Positions 17,185 to 26,489 of a stretch of 64,000 nucleotides of DNA are shown piece by piece. The position numbers and the translations under genes were made by a program. The stretch lies in NCBI RefSeq assembly GCF_029027585.1, contig NZ_CP093397.1:806001-870000 (forward strand), in the 5' to 3' direction. A model generated the notes under the pieces. That model did no database searches, had not been told where the DNA came from, and saw only the letters and a list, made by a program, of their open reading frames with translations. The stretch's first letter is position 1. Each line of letters begins with the position of its first letter. Source of the stretch: Sulfurimonas sp. (lineage in GTDB: Bacteria > Campylobacterota > Campylobacteria > Campylobacterales > Sulfurimonadaceae).

Positions 17185-18802
17185 ATGTTAATTTATAACT
17201 ATCAAAAAGAATTTTTAGGAATTGATGAGCTTGATTTAAAAGCTTTAGGATTCTCAGATTTTGCACAACTAAGAAGTGAATCGGCTGATTTTGCAGACCT
17301 CTTTGTAAAAACACCTGGTTTTGTACATAACTTTAAACATGTTCACTGGATAGACTTTGTTACTTGTGCAGAAGGCAGTGAAGATTCAAAAGTAATCATA
17401 CATGTGAATGGAAAAAACTTTAGATGTACTCTTGATATAAAAACAATCTTTTTAGTTGATGACCCTTCTCAAAAAGCGTACATTATTAACCTTGTTAATT
17501 TAAGAGTTTTATCTCATAAAGAAAATGAACATGTTGCTGACGATGTACTTGAGAAACCAGCACCAAGAGTTTCTACACAAAAAGCTGCTATTTTTAATGC
17601 TCCACAATTTAGTGAAAATTCTCAAAACGAAAAAGTTTATAAACCAGAAACTCAAACTCAAGAGGTTCTTGAAGAAGTAGAAGTCACACATGACCCATAT
17701 GAAGTAGGTGCTACTCAAACTTACGATACTCTTGAAACAAATCCGATGGTAGTTGATGATATCTACGAAGATAAAGAAATAGACTTTGAAGATGAACTTT
17801 TAGAAATAGATGAGATTGAAGAAACTCATCAAGAAATAGAAATAGAAGAAGTAGATGAGGAATATGAACAGAAAACAGTTGTTTTTTTCTCAGGCTTCAG
17901 ATGTTGGTTCTGATTATCTGTATGACCCACACTTAGCATCTGAAGAACTTGGTCTTCCTGTTGATTTGATAGAAGAGTTTATTCAAGACTTTATAAATCA
18001 AGCAGAAGAATTTAAAATATCATTATATGATTCATTGAATAGTGATGATATAGACAAAGTAAAAATACTATCTCATAAACTAAAAGGTGTTGCTGCAAAT
18101 CTTCGCATAGAAGATGCTTTTGAAGTCTTAACCACTATCAACACTTCAGATAATACTGATAAGATAAAAACAAATATAGACACTTTTTACCTTATCGTAG
18201 AAAAACTCTCAGGTAAAACTTTTAAGCAAGCTAAGCCTTCACCAGTCCAAGAGGAAGAGGAAGAAGAAGTTGATGACGATTTAATCTTGAGTTTTAAAGA
18301 TGAAGATGAAAAAATACAAGAACAACAAGAAATAGAGATAGATATACCTAATATTTCAAAATTAGCTAAAGCACCTATTAAAGATGTTATTGAAAAAATA
18401 GAAATAGAAGAAGTAAAATTAGATTTAGATTTGGACTTAGAACTAGATGAGTTTGATAATAATTTAGAAATCTCTCAAGAATTAGCAGAACCTTCTTACT
18501 CTAAAACTTTAGCCGCTAATGAAATTGGCATAGATATAGAAGATTTTAAGGTTCTTTTTGATGATTATATACAAGAGGGTAATAAAACCTGCGATAATGT
18601 ACAAGAAGCGATAGAGCAAAATGATTTACAAAAATGTAAAAAAATTGCTAAGAAATTAAAAAGCATAAGTGAAAATATGCGCATAGACGCTTTATCTAAA
18701 AACCTTGAGTCTATTATTGGTTCTCAAAATATAGAAGCAGTAAAAGAGTCTATTTCTAAAGTTCGTACTACATTAGAAAAATTATCTCAAAGTGAGGCTT
18801 AA
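17185..18802 (+). CDS. Hpt phosphotransfer protein, interrupted by one frameshift
   Basis: Two overlapping frames (17185-17913 and 17855-18802) most likely form one protein of about 538 residues. Removing one T from the run at 17882-17888 joins them as QKTVVFSQASDVGSDYLYDP. The first 110 residues form an unrecognised globular domain (MLIYNYQKEFLGIDELDLKA; FVTCAEGSEDSKVIIHVNGK). A long acidic linker follows. Then comes an Hpt domain with phosphoacceptor His in ILSHKLKGVAANLRIEDA (His codon 18074-18076) and a second Hpt-like domain where the equivalent residue is Lys (IAKKLKSISENMRIDAL). The second is probably a non-phosphorylated scaffold. It lies 3 bases before the hybrid kinase, its presumed phosphate donor. 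AAGGG precedes ATG 17185. Confidence 0.75.
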
Positions 18803-18805
18803 CAG

Positions 18806-21800
18806 ATGCAGTTCGGACTAAAAAACAGACTAAAGGCAATCAGTCTTTTTCCAATTTTTATCTTGTTTTCACTAGCTAGTTATTACCTTTATGATTCATA
18901 CACAAAGTTTCAAAGTGCGGAACTTATTCATGAAAAATTATCTGAAAACACTCAACTAAATGACATTATTGGTAATATCGCTAGAGAGCGTGGAATGACT
19001 GCTATGTATATCGGTGATTCATCAAAAGGAACACTTCAATCTTTAAAGATTCAAAGAAGCATTGTAGACACAAAAATCAATCTTTATATAGAAGATTCAA
19101 CTTACAACAAAGCTTTGCATGACCACCAAAAAGGTAAAGAGAATTGTATTGGTTGTCAAAATATTCACTCTATCGAAAATGTTCTTTTTAGACTTATAAA
19201 TGTAAGAAAACTTGTAGATGCCAAAAACATCAAGTTTAATGAAGCATTTACAAATATATATAGCAACATTCAAGAAAAACTTATAACTCAACTAGAGAAA
19301 CTCATAAAAAATCAAACAGATCAAGAAATCAACGAACTATATACTATATATATAGAAATGGTAGATGCTAAAGAGTTTAGTGGTAGAGAGAGAGGTTTTA
19401 TGTCATATATTATCTCTAGTGGTTTGGCTCCTACAAAAGAAGATTTAAACAAGTGGGTATCAGTTATTGGTAAAGCAGATGCTCTCTCATATAAAACACT
19501 TCATAATCCAGAATTATTGTCTAAGCTTAACGAGCTTTTTGAAAATAAAGAATCTATAAAACTTTATAAAAAAATCAATAATGAGAGAACAACAATAATT
19601 AATGATACTAAAAGCAGGAAGTATAAGATAAGTGCGAAAGAGTGGTTTGCAATGCACTCAGAGAAAATAAATATTATCTCAAATGCAGAAGACTTAATTT
19701 TACAAGAGATGGATGTTAGAGCCATCACCGTAAGAGAAACTGCTTTACAATTTCTTAGTATAACTTTAGCTGTTTGGCTTATCTCATTAATACTTGGTAT
19801 TCTTGGTTTTTTCCTCTCAAATGAGATTACAAAAAATATCAAAAACCTTGAAGATGTTTTAAAAAGGGTTGCAGAAGATAGTGTTGGCGAAGATGAAGAA
19901 AAAACAATTATAAATCTTCATACTGCAGATGGAACTACTCAAGCCTACAACTTACTCGAGAGAATCATTGAACAAACAAGGGAAGATAAAGAATCTGCAC
20001 AAGAAGCAAGTGAAGCAAAATCAATGTTTCTTGCCAACATGTCACATGAGATTAGAACTCCTTTAAATGGCATTGTTGGATTTACAGAACTTTTAAAAGA
20101 TACAAACTTAGGTGAAGAGCAAACAGAGTTTGTTGAAATCATTGAAAAATCATCTGAAAATCTTCTTGAAATTATCAATAATATTCTTGACCTATCTAAA
20201 ATTGAGAGTAATAAACTAGAGATTGAGGATATCGTCTTTAACCCTATTAGTGAGTTTGAAAGTGCTGTTGAAGTTTATGCCGTTCGTGCAAGTGAAAAGC
20301 ATATTAATCTTGGTTGTTTTATCGACCCTAAACTTGAACATCCTCTAAAAGGTGACCCTACAAAAATTAAAGAAGTTATCATTAACTTACTTTCTAATGC
20401 TGTAAAATTCACAAGTAGTGCGGGTTCTATCAATGTTGACATTAGAGTTATCGAAGGCGATCAAGAAGGACAAACTAGAGTTAGATTTGAAGTTCAAGAT
20501 AGTGGTATTGGTGTAACAAATGAGCAAAAATCTAAAATCTTTGAAGCCTTTTCTCAAGCCGATACATCAATTACTCGTAAATATGGTGGTACAGGACTCG
20601 GTCTTACTATTTCTTCTAGATTTATTGAGCTTATGGGTGGGGAACTTGACCTTCATAGTGAAGCAGGAGATGGAACAACATTCTTCTTTAATATAGATTT
20701 TGAAAAAGTTGAAACGCTAAATGAAAGTTCTGCTGGAATCTACTCAAATCTAAATGCGCTTGTTCTAAAAAATTCTCACAAAGCAAAAAGACAAGAGATT
20801 TACTTAAAAGAGTATCTTGATTTTTATGGTGTTAGATATACTGCTTTTGAAAATATCAATGAACTTGAAACACTTCAAAGACAGGTAAATTATGACTTAG
20901 TATTTGTTGATTATGATTATACAAAAGAAAGTCAGCTTATAGAGTATTCAAACTTACCTCAAGCACTTGTACTACTTACAAAAACATACTTTATGAGAAA
21001 AGTGGATTCTCTAAACATAGATGTATTTAAAACTATTTATGAACCATTAAATATTTCAAAAGTTAAATTGACGCTTGAAAATTATGCATCTGAAGGTTTT
21101 GATTCTAAAAAATTAAATCATAAAAAATTCAATAAAAAGACTTCAAAATTTCAAGCTAATGTTTTGATTGCTGAAGATAATATAATCAATCAAAAACTAA
21201 TCAAAAGAACACTAGAAGATATAGGACTAACCATTGATATAGCAAGTAATGGACTTGAGGCTTTTCAAAAAAGAAAAGATGGAAACTACGATCTAATCTT
21301 TATGGATATTCAGATGCCAATACTTGATGGCGTTGAAGCAACTGCTGAAATATTAGAATATGAAGAAGATTTCAATCAATCACATGTTCCAATCATTGCA
21401 TTAACAGCGAATGCTCTAAAAGGAGATAGAGAGCGCTTCTTAGAAGCTGGTCTTGATGAATATACCACAAAACCACTAGTTCGTTCAGAAATTATTTCTT
21501 TACTAAATCACTTTTTATCTGACTTTATCATTGATGATATGGTACAAGAAGAAGAAAAAGAAGTTATTGAGCAAGAAGTTGTAAGTGAAGTGGCATATAA
21601 AGCAGACATACTTCTTGCAAAAGAAAGTCAATTTGAGTCAAAACTTTATGTTCAACTTCTAAAAACTTTAGGTTACTCATATGAAGTAGCACACTCAGCA
21701 CAAGAGTTAAATGAACTAACGCAAGAAAATTCATATAAACTTGTTCTCTTTGATGAGGATTTAGAAGGCTTAGAAGTAGAAAAATTCTCAGGTATTGTAA

Positions 21801-21937
21801 AACAAAAAGAACTGGCATCTACCCTAGTTCTTATTAGTGATGGAGATGACTCTAATTTTGAGCAATTCGTTGATGAAGCAATTAAAAGCGTTGTAAACAA
21901 AAATTTACTTCGCCAAATATTTGAAAAATTTATTTAA
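18806..21937 (+). CDS. Hybrid sensor histidine kinase with periplasmic NIT-type domain
   Basis: A 1043-residue membrane kinase. Transmembrane segments lie near residues 12-30 and 308-332. The periplasmic region between resembles the all-helical nitrate/nitrite-sensing NIT domain (NIARERGMTAMYIGDS; EFSGRERGFMSYIIS), with an extra CIGC pair near residue 113. HisKA has His414 in MSHEIRTPLNG. The ATPase has NLLSNAVKF, DSGIGV and GGTGLGLTIS. A degenerate receiver-like segment follows, then a true receiver with Asp834 (LIFMDIQMP) and KP near 892. A last receiver-like domain at the C terminus (about 925-1043) keeps LVLFDEDLEG but looks degenerate. Phosphate would flow from His414 to Asp834, then to the Hpt protein and a response regulator. 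The ligand is unknown; NIT homology suggests but does not show nitrate. Confidence 0.88.
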   Translation: MQFGLKNRLKAISLFPIFILFSLASYYLYDSYTKFQSAELIHEKLSENTQLNDIIGNIARERGMTAMYIGDSSKGTLQSLKIQRSIVDTKINLYIEDSTYNKALHDHQKGKENCIGCQNIHSIENVLFRLINVRKLVDAKNIKFNEAFTNIYSNIQEKLITQLEKLIKNQTDQEINELYTIYIEMVDAKEFSGRERGFMSYIISSGLAPTKEDLNKWVSVIGKADALSYKTLHNPELLSKLNELFENKESIKLYKKINNERTTIINDTKSRKYKISAKEWFAMHSEKINIISNAEDLILQEMDVRAITVRETALQFLSITLAVWLISLILGILGFFLSNEITKNIKNLEDVLKRVAEDSVGEDEEKTIINLHTADGTTQAYNLLERIIEQTREDKESAQEASEAKSMFLANMSHEIRTPLNGIVGFTELLKDTNLGEEQTEFVEIIEKSSENLLEIINNILDLSKIESNKLEIEDIVFNPISEFESAVEVYAVRASEKHINLGCFIDPKLEHPLKGDPTKIKEVIINLLSNAVKFTSSAGSINVDIRVIEGDQEGQTRVRFEVQDSGIGVTNEQKSKIFEAFSQADTSITRKYGGTGLGLTISSRFIELMGGELDLHSEAGDGTTFFFNIDFEKVETLNESSAGIYSNLNALVLKNSHKAKRQEIYLKEYLDFYGVRYTAFENINELETLQRQVNYDLVFVDYDYTKESQLIEYSNLPQALVLLTKTYFMRKVDSLNIDVFKTIYEPLNISKVKLTLENYASEGFDSKKLNHKKFNKKTSKFQANVLIAEDNIINQKLIKRTLEDIGLTIDIASNGLEAFQKRKDGNYDLIFMDIQMPILDGVEATAEILEYEEDFNQSHVPIIALTANALKGDRERFLEAGLDEYTTKPLVRSEIISLLNHFLSDFIIDDMVQEEEKEVIEQEVVSEVAYKADILLAKESQFESKLYVQLLKTLGYSYEVAHSAQELNELTQENSYKLVLFDEDLEGLEVEKFSGIVKQKELASTLVLISDGDDSNFEQFVDEAIKSVVNKNLLRQIFEKFI

Positions 21938-21949
21938 GGATAATAAACT

Positions 21950-22327
21950 ATGTTAAAAAATAACCTAATCGTCTTAGCTGTTGATGATGATATGATAAAT
22001 CTAAAACTACTTAAATCGATGCTGATGAAAAGCGGAAATGTAAAAGAAGTTTTAGAAGCTAAAAATGGTTCAGATGCCATTGGAGTTTTAAAATCACGAG
22101 ATGATATAGACTTAATACTATTAGATATTATCATGCCGGTAATGGGTGGTATTGAAATGCTAAAAGTTGTTCGCGCGGATGATAATCTAAGACAACTTCC
22201 TATCATAGTCCTTACAACAGATGAAACGAAAAAAAGTGAAGCTTTAGAGTTTGGAGCAAATAGCTTTTTAATGAAACCTATTAGAAATGCTGATTTGTTT
22301 GAGAAAATTTCAACTGTAATCGTTTAG
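21950..22327 (+). CDS. Single-domain response regulator (CheY-like)
   Basis: A 125-residue stand-alone receiver. The acidic pocket is VDDD (residues 11-14), the phosphoacceptor Asp59 lies in LILLDIIMPVMGG, the switch Thr in IIVLTTDE (about 90) and Lys109 in FLMKPI. There is no DNA-binding or enzymatic output, so it acts by protein contact, as CheY does, or as a phosphate shuttle. It follows the hybrid kinase by 12 bases with AAGGA before its ATG and is the last gene of the four-gene signalling operon. Confidence 0.9.
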   Translation: MLKNNLIVLAVDDDMINLKLLKSMLMKSGNVKEVLEAKNGSDAIGVLKSRDDIDLILLDIIMPVMGGIEMLKVVRADDNLRQLPIIVLTTDETKKSEALEFGANSFLMKPIRNADLFEKISTVIV

Positions 22328-22343
22328 GAGTCTTAAGACTCCT
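22326..22343. terminator. Palindrome between convergent genes (possible bidirectional terminator)
   Basis: A perfect 18-base palindrome (AGGAGTCTTAAGACTCCT) overlaps the TAG of the response regulator (22325-22327) and the TAA of lon (22333-22335). Both T-tracts are weak. Its position between convergent stops favours a compact two-way terminator or a 3'-end stabilising hairpin. Confidence 0.55.
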
Positions 22344-24756
22344 TCACTAAAATGTACTTAAGTACCTCTTCCACTCTACTAACTCCGATGATTTCTAAAG
22401 AATCTTTTACCTCTTTAGGAATATCTTCTAAATCCCTTTCATAATTTTTTTGCGGTATTAAAACTATACTCATTGCAGCTTTATGAGCAGCTATAAGCTT
22501 CTCTTTTAATCCACCAATAGGAAGAACATCTCCACTTAAAGAAACTTCTCCAGTCATTGCTATTTCAGAGCGAATCTTATCTCCACTTAATATGGAAGAT
22601 ATAACACTCACCATCGCTATCCCTGCACTTGGTCCATCTTTAGGCGTTGCTCCATCTGGAACATGAATATGCAGGTCATAGCGTCTATATACTTCGCTCA
22701 CATCTACTTTTATCTTATCTTCTTTTTCTTTAAATGTAAGTGGAATATTTTTAGAGTCGATTTTTAATTTTTTAGTATCTATAAGAGTTTTAACAACACT
22801 CATTGCAATTCTTGCACTCTCTTTCATAACATCGCCAAGGCTACCTGTTAGTTGCATAGTGCCTTTACCTTTGATACGAATACTTTCAATCTTTAAAACA
22901 TCTCCACCAACAGCAGTCCATGCTAGTCCATTGACTACACCAACTATAGGAATCTTAGTTGTTTTTTCTATTTCAAATATATTTTTATCAAAAAAGTCTT
23001 TTAAATTTTTAAGAGATACAGATACTTTTTGAGTAGATGCATCTTCGAGCATCTGTCTTGCTATCTTTCTACTCATATCTGCTAAGCGTCTGCGAAGATT
23101 TCTAACTCCTGCTTCTCTAGTATAACTATGTATCAACTCTTTTAAAGCGGGTTTTGAGATGCTGACTTCACTCTTTTTAAGTCCATGTTTTTTTAACTCT
23201 TGTGGAAGCAGATACCTAGATGCTATCTCATATTTTTCTTGTGGAGTGTATGAACTGATTGTAATAAACTCCATTCTATCACGAAGAGGAGCCGGTATTC
23301 GTCCAACATCATTTGCCGTTGCTATAAAAATAACTTTACTCAAATCTATGTCAAAGTTAAGATAATAATCTCTAAACTCTTTATTTTGCTCAGGGTCCAA
23401 AATCTCTAAAAGTGCAGCAGTTGGGTCACCTCTACCAGTACGAGCGATTTTATCTATCTCATCTAAAACAATTACAGGATTCATTTTTTTAGCATCTATA
23501 AGCCCTTGAGTTATTCGCCCTGGCATCGCTCCTACATAAGTTCTTCTATGTCCTCTAAGCTCATTTACATCTTCAAGTCCACCAAGTGCTATGCGAACAA
23601 GTGGTCGTTTTAAAGCCTCAGCTATTGAGTTAGCTAAAGATGTTTTACCAACTCCAGGAGGTCCTGAAAAACAAAGAATTGCCCCTGCACTATCACTACC
23701 TAAACCTCTAAGTTCAAGTAACTCTTTTACCGCGAAGTATTCAACTATACGCTCTTTTGGTTTTTTTAGTGAAAAATGGTCCTCATTTAGTTGTGCTTCT
23801 ACATCTTGTATTTTTAGTGCTTTTTTTGCTAAATCACCAAAAGGAATCTCTAAAGTCCAGTCTAAATATGTTTGAGTCATAGATGCATCTGAAGAGTCTG
23901 GATGCATCCTTGCATATCTATCTATCTGTTTTAAAATCTCTTTAAAAGCGTCTTCACCCATTTTAGATTTTTTAGCCTCTAGCTTCTTTCGATACTCTTC
24001 TATCTCTTCATCTCTTGCTGTATCAGTTCCTAACTCTTTTTGAATCTGTTTTAACTGCTCTTTTAAAAAGTATTCTTTATTTACTTTTTCTATATGCGTA
24101 TGAACTTTCGTTCTTATTTCTTTTTGAAGTTTATTTGCTTCTATTTCATCTATAAGATAATCTATCAAAAGTAAAAATCTTTTTTCAGTATCTACCTCAA
24201 CAAAAAGTTTATATGCTTGTTCTTTTTTTAGCTTAACACTGCTACATATCAAGTCTATAATACGATTATGGTCATGGTTTTCTTCTATGGTTCTAAGTAA
24301 ATCTGGTGGGAAGTAGTTACTAACTCCTGAAAGCGTTCTAACCTTTTCTCTAACTATTTCTAAAATAGCGTCTATCTTTAAAGACTCCACATTTTCAGCC
24401 TCAAGTATCGCAACATTAGCGATTAGTGGAGTCGCTTGTACTTGATATAGAGTTTTTGCACGAGCAAGTCCCTGAAACAAAACTTTGACTCTTCCATCTG
24501 GTAAGGCAACTTTTCTCATGATAGATCCAACAACACCAGCGTCATAAAGTGAGTCATATTCGCGTTCACCCTCTTTTGAAGGTTTACTTGGACACACTAT
24601 TACTAAAGAGCTATCTTCCATCGCTATTGTCGCTGCATTTATATTGTTTTCATCACTTAAAAAAAGCGGTGAAATCATAAATGGGTATAAAAAAAGTTCA
24701 TCTTCTGCTATAACAGGTATATCTGCTGGAAAATCTCCATAATTACTTAGTTTCAT
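22333..24756 (-). CDS. lon: ATP-dependent protease Lon
   Basis: A hexameric cytoplasmic AAA+ protease that degrades misfolded and regulatory proteins. The 807-residue chain has the N-terminal substrate-binding LON domain (residues 1-210), a coiled-coil linker, the ATPase with Walker A CFSGPPGVGKTSLANS (about 364) and Walker B PVIVLDEIDKIARTGRG, and the C-terminal protease domain. The catalytic dyad is Ser in PKDGPSAGIAM (about 706) and Lys in LPIGGLKEKLIAAH (about 750). Length and order are standard for LonA. It follows bamD by 17 bases on the minus strand and converges on the signalling operon. Confidence 0.98.
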   Translation of the reverse strand: MKLSNYGDFPADIPVIAEDELFLYPFMISPLFLSDENNINAATIAMEDSSLVIVCPSKPSKEGEREYDSLYDAGVVGSIMRKVALPDGRVKVLFQGLARAKTLYQVQATPLIANVAILEAENVESLKIDAILEIVREKVRTLSGVSNYFPPDLLRTIEENHDHNRIIDLICSSVKLKKEQAYKLFVEVDTEKRFLLLIDYLIDEIEANKLQKEIRTKVHTHIEKVNKEYFLKEQLKQIQKELGTDTARDEEIEEYRKKLEAKKSKMGEDAFKEILKQIDRYARMHPDSSDASMTQTYLDWTLEIPFGDLAKKALKIQDVEAQLNEDHFSLKKPKERIVEYFAVKELLELRGLGSDSAGAILCFSGPPGVGKTSLANSIAEALKRPLVRIALGGLEDVNELRGHRRTYVGAMPGRITQGLIDAKKMNPVIVLDEIDKIARTGRGDPTAALLEILDPEQNKEFRDYYLNFDIDLSKVIFIATANDVGRIPAPLRDRMEFITISSYTPQEKYEIASRYLLPQELKKHGLKKSEVSISKPALKELIHSYTREAGVRNLRRRLADMSRKIARQMLEDASTQKVSVSLKNLKDFFDKNIFEIEKTTKIPIVGVVNGLAWTAVGGDVLKIESIRIKGKGTMQLTGSLGDVMKESARIAMSVVKTLIDTKKLKIDSKNIPLTFKEKEDKIKVDVSEVYRRYDLHIHVPDGATPKDGPSAGIAMVSVISSILSGDKIRSEIAMTGEVSLSGDVLPIGGLKEKLIAAHKAAMSIVLIPQKNYERDLEDIPKEVKDSLEIIGVSRVEEVLKYILVKES

Positions 24757-24773
24757 ATATAAATCCTAATTTA

Positions 24774-25667
24774 TTAAAGTTCTAATATTTTTTCTTTTAA
24801 TGTTTGATATTCTGCATCACTTAAGATGCCTTTATCTCTTAACTCTTTTGCTTTTGCTAATTCACTCTCTTGAAATGTACTAAGTTGTTGTTTTTGTTTT
24901 TGAGGTTGAACTTTTTGTACTTGCTCAATTTTCTTCTCTAAACCACTATCAGGAACTGAGTTTCTTGAAACAACACTTTTTGTATCTGGTATCATAAAAG
25001 CATACCAACTAGAAGTCCCATCTCCTTCAAACCACTCTCTATACCAAGCACTATTTGCTCTATCTATTTCATCCCATTTTATCCATGGTTGTGGTTTTAT
25101 AGCTCTATAATGTGCTGCACTTTTTGGTTTATCTAACCTATCGTAAAGGTCTGCTATGGTTTCATTTAGAGCAGCTTCGGCCATAAAAAGCCTTGTTTGC
25201 ATAGTATCAACTACCGCGTAATACATAGAGTTCGGATAGTTATACTTAAACTTTTGCGCTTCTTTTATAGCATCACTTATAAGTGCTTGATCACGCCTTG
25301 GGTTTGGTAAAGCCATATATTTTGCTTTTATTTTTAAAAAATCTGCATCTTCTTTTTCGTTAACTGTTGCATACCTTTTTACATACTCATTTAAAAAGTG
25401 CTCACTAAGGAGATACTCTTCATAGTGCATATGAGCGATTGCTAAAATCATTGTAGCTTCGGGAAGAAGTGGTGAACCAATATGTTCGCCCTGAAGGGAA
25501 CTATAATATTCGTCAGCTTTTTCTAAATCTCTTTTTGAAATATTTTCAATAATTTTTCCATACCAATAAACTGCTGGTTTGTTATACTCTTCTAACTCTT
25601 TTGAACATCCACTAAAAAATAATATAGTAGCAATTAAGATTAGTAAAAAACTTTTTATAAATTTCAT
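24774..25667 (-). CDS. bamD: Outer-membrane assembly lipoprotein BamD with C-terminal SHOCT helix pair
   Basis: A lipoprotein of the beta-barrel assembly machinery. The signal peptide ends at a lipobox (LFFSGCSKELEEYNKP, Cys about 21). TPR-like repeats occupy residues 30-200 with the YxxG/A pattern of BamD (YEEYLLSEHFLNEYVKRY; RDQALISDAIKEAQKFKYNY). Residues about 265-297 form a short SHOCT-type module (LAKAKELRDKGILSDAEYQT) after a Gln/Lys-rich linker. SHOCT modules often form oligomers or bind partners. I do not know whether this extension is widespread among Campylobacterota BamD proteins. The gene has GAGGA before ATG and sits directly upstream of lon. Confidence 0.85.
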   Translation of the reverse strand: MKFIKSFLLILIATILFFSGCSKELEEYNKPAVYWYGKIIENISKRDLEKADEYYSSLQGEHIGSPLLPEATMILAIAHMHYEEYLLSEHFLNEYVKRYATVNEKEDADFLKIKAKYMALPNPRRDQALISDAIKEAQKFKYNYPNSMYYAVVDTMQTRLFMAEAALNETIADLYDRLDKPKSAAHYRAIKPQPWIKWDEIDRANSAWYREWFEGDGTSSWYAFMIPDTKSVVSRNSVPDSGLEKKIEQVQKVQPQKQKQQLSTFQESELAKAKELRDKGILSDAEYQTLKEKILEL

Positions 25668-25758
25668 TAAATTATATTCCTCTAATTAATAAGTTTGTAT
25701 TTTATCCAAAAGATATATAACACTTATTAAACTAGGTACATTTTATGCTTTAAACTGC

Positions 25759-25764
25759 TATAAT
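25759..25764 (+). promoter_or_regulatory. -10 box upstream of fliW
   Basis: TATAAT lies 25 bases before the fliW ATG in an AT-rich divergent gap of 122 bp shared with bamD. It resembles a housekeeping promoter, not the flagellar FliA or RpoN type. Confidence 0.45.
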
Positions 25765-25789
25765 AATAAATATTTACAAAAGGTTTTTT

Positions 25790-26170
25790 ATGAAATTTGA
25801 CATTAGTGTACCTCTTTTAGGATTTGACAATATAAAACAAGTTGAGCTACAAAAAATAGATGATATTTTTATGAAGATGCGTTCAGTGGAAGATGAGCAT
25901 ATCTCTTTTACTCTTATCGACCCTTTTGTTCTAAGAGAATATGATTTTGAAGTTCCAACACATATAAAAGAAAAACTAGATATAGATGAAAAATCAAACC
26001 TTTTAATATTAAATATTGTACTCCTACAAACTCCAATAGAAAACTCTGTCATAAATTTCATCGGTCCTCTAGTGTTTAACACTGACAACAATAAAGTTGC
26101 TCAAATCATACTAGCAGAATCAACACAATATGGAATCGCTGAGAAAATTTCTACTTTTTTGGATAAATAA
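25790..26170 (+). CDS. fliW: Flagellar assembly factor FliW
   Basis: A 126-residue cytoplasmic protein that binds flagellin and antagonises CsrA, linking flagellin export to its translation. The family pattern is seen in MKFDISVPLLGFDNIKQVEL, FTLIDPFVLREYDFEVP (about residues 43-59), LLILNIVLLQ (about 73-82) and FIGPLVFNTDNNKVAQIIL (about 94-112). The tail (ESTQYGIAEK) is also typical. No csrA or flagellin gene is in the window, so it is separated from its partners. AAAAGG precedes ATG. It is followed by the hipBA promoter region. Confidence 0.93.
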   Translation: MKFDISVPLLGFDNIKQVELQKIDDIFMKMRSVEDEHISFTLIDPFVLREYDFEVPTHIKEKLDIDEKSNLLILNIVLLQTPIENSVINFIGPLVFNTDNNKVAQIILAESTQYGIAEKISTFLDK

Positions 26171-26173
26171 AAA

Positions 26174-26227
26174 AGAAGTATAATTCTTTTTTAAGCTATT
26201 TATTTATATAATGAGAATTATACTTCT
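26174..26227 (+). promoter_or_regulatory. hipBA control region: two AGAA-N6-TTCT palindromes flanking a -10 box
   Basis: Two copies of AGAA-N6-TTCT occur, at 26174-26187 (extended to 9-bp arms, 26169-26192) and 26214-26227. They are exact reverse complements of each other, their centres are 40 bp apart (about four helical turns), and TATAAT (26207-26212) sits between them. HipB proteins bind paired short palindromes over their own promoter, so these are good operator candidates. The outer repeat could also fold as one long hairpin and help end fliW transcription. Confidence 0.65.
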
Positions 26228-26243
26228 CTTTTTAGGATAAATT

Positions 26244-26489
26244 TTGACACTTCTTGAGCTATCTAACAAAATCAAATCATTACGAAAAGAACAAAATTAC
26301 TCTCAAAATGATATGCAAAAATTTTCAAATATCACAAAAAGAACCATCTCTAAAATAGAAAATGGCTTTGTTGATGAAGTAGGAATTAAAAAAGTAGAAA
26401 ATATATTGGATTTGCTTGGTTATGAGTTTAGTATTCGCTTAAAAAATCGTCCAAAAACACTAGAAGAACTTCAAGATGAAAGAAAATAA
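26244..26489 (+). CDS. hipB: HipB-like antitoxin, XRE-family helix-turn-helix
   Basis: An 81-residue DNA-binding protein. The helix-turn-helix runs through residues about 8-60 (LRKEQNYSQNDMQKFSNITK, then ISKIENG), followed by the ILDLLGYEF segment common in HipB. It should repress the operon at the palindromes just upstream and neutralise HipA. The start is a TTG (26244), supported by AGGA 5 bases upstream; no ATG lies in a workable position. It overlaps the toxin gene by 14 bases, the usual antitoxin-first order. Confidence 0.85.
   Translation: MTLLELSNKIKSLRKEQNYSQNDMQKFSNITKRTISKIENGFVDEVGIKKVENILDLLGYEFSIRLKNRPKTLEELQDERK

Noticed and set aside
17855..18802. Independent Hpt gene with its own ATG at 17855
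   Set aside because: The first residues are unlike any Hpt N terminus and lie in the overlap; removing one T joins it to the preceding frame.
26174..26227. CRISPR-like or IS terminal repeats
   Set aside because: Only two inverted copies exist, positioned around a promoter; there is no transposase or target duplication.
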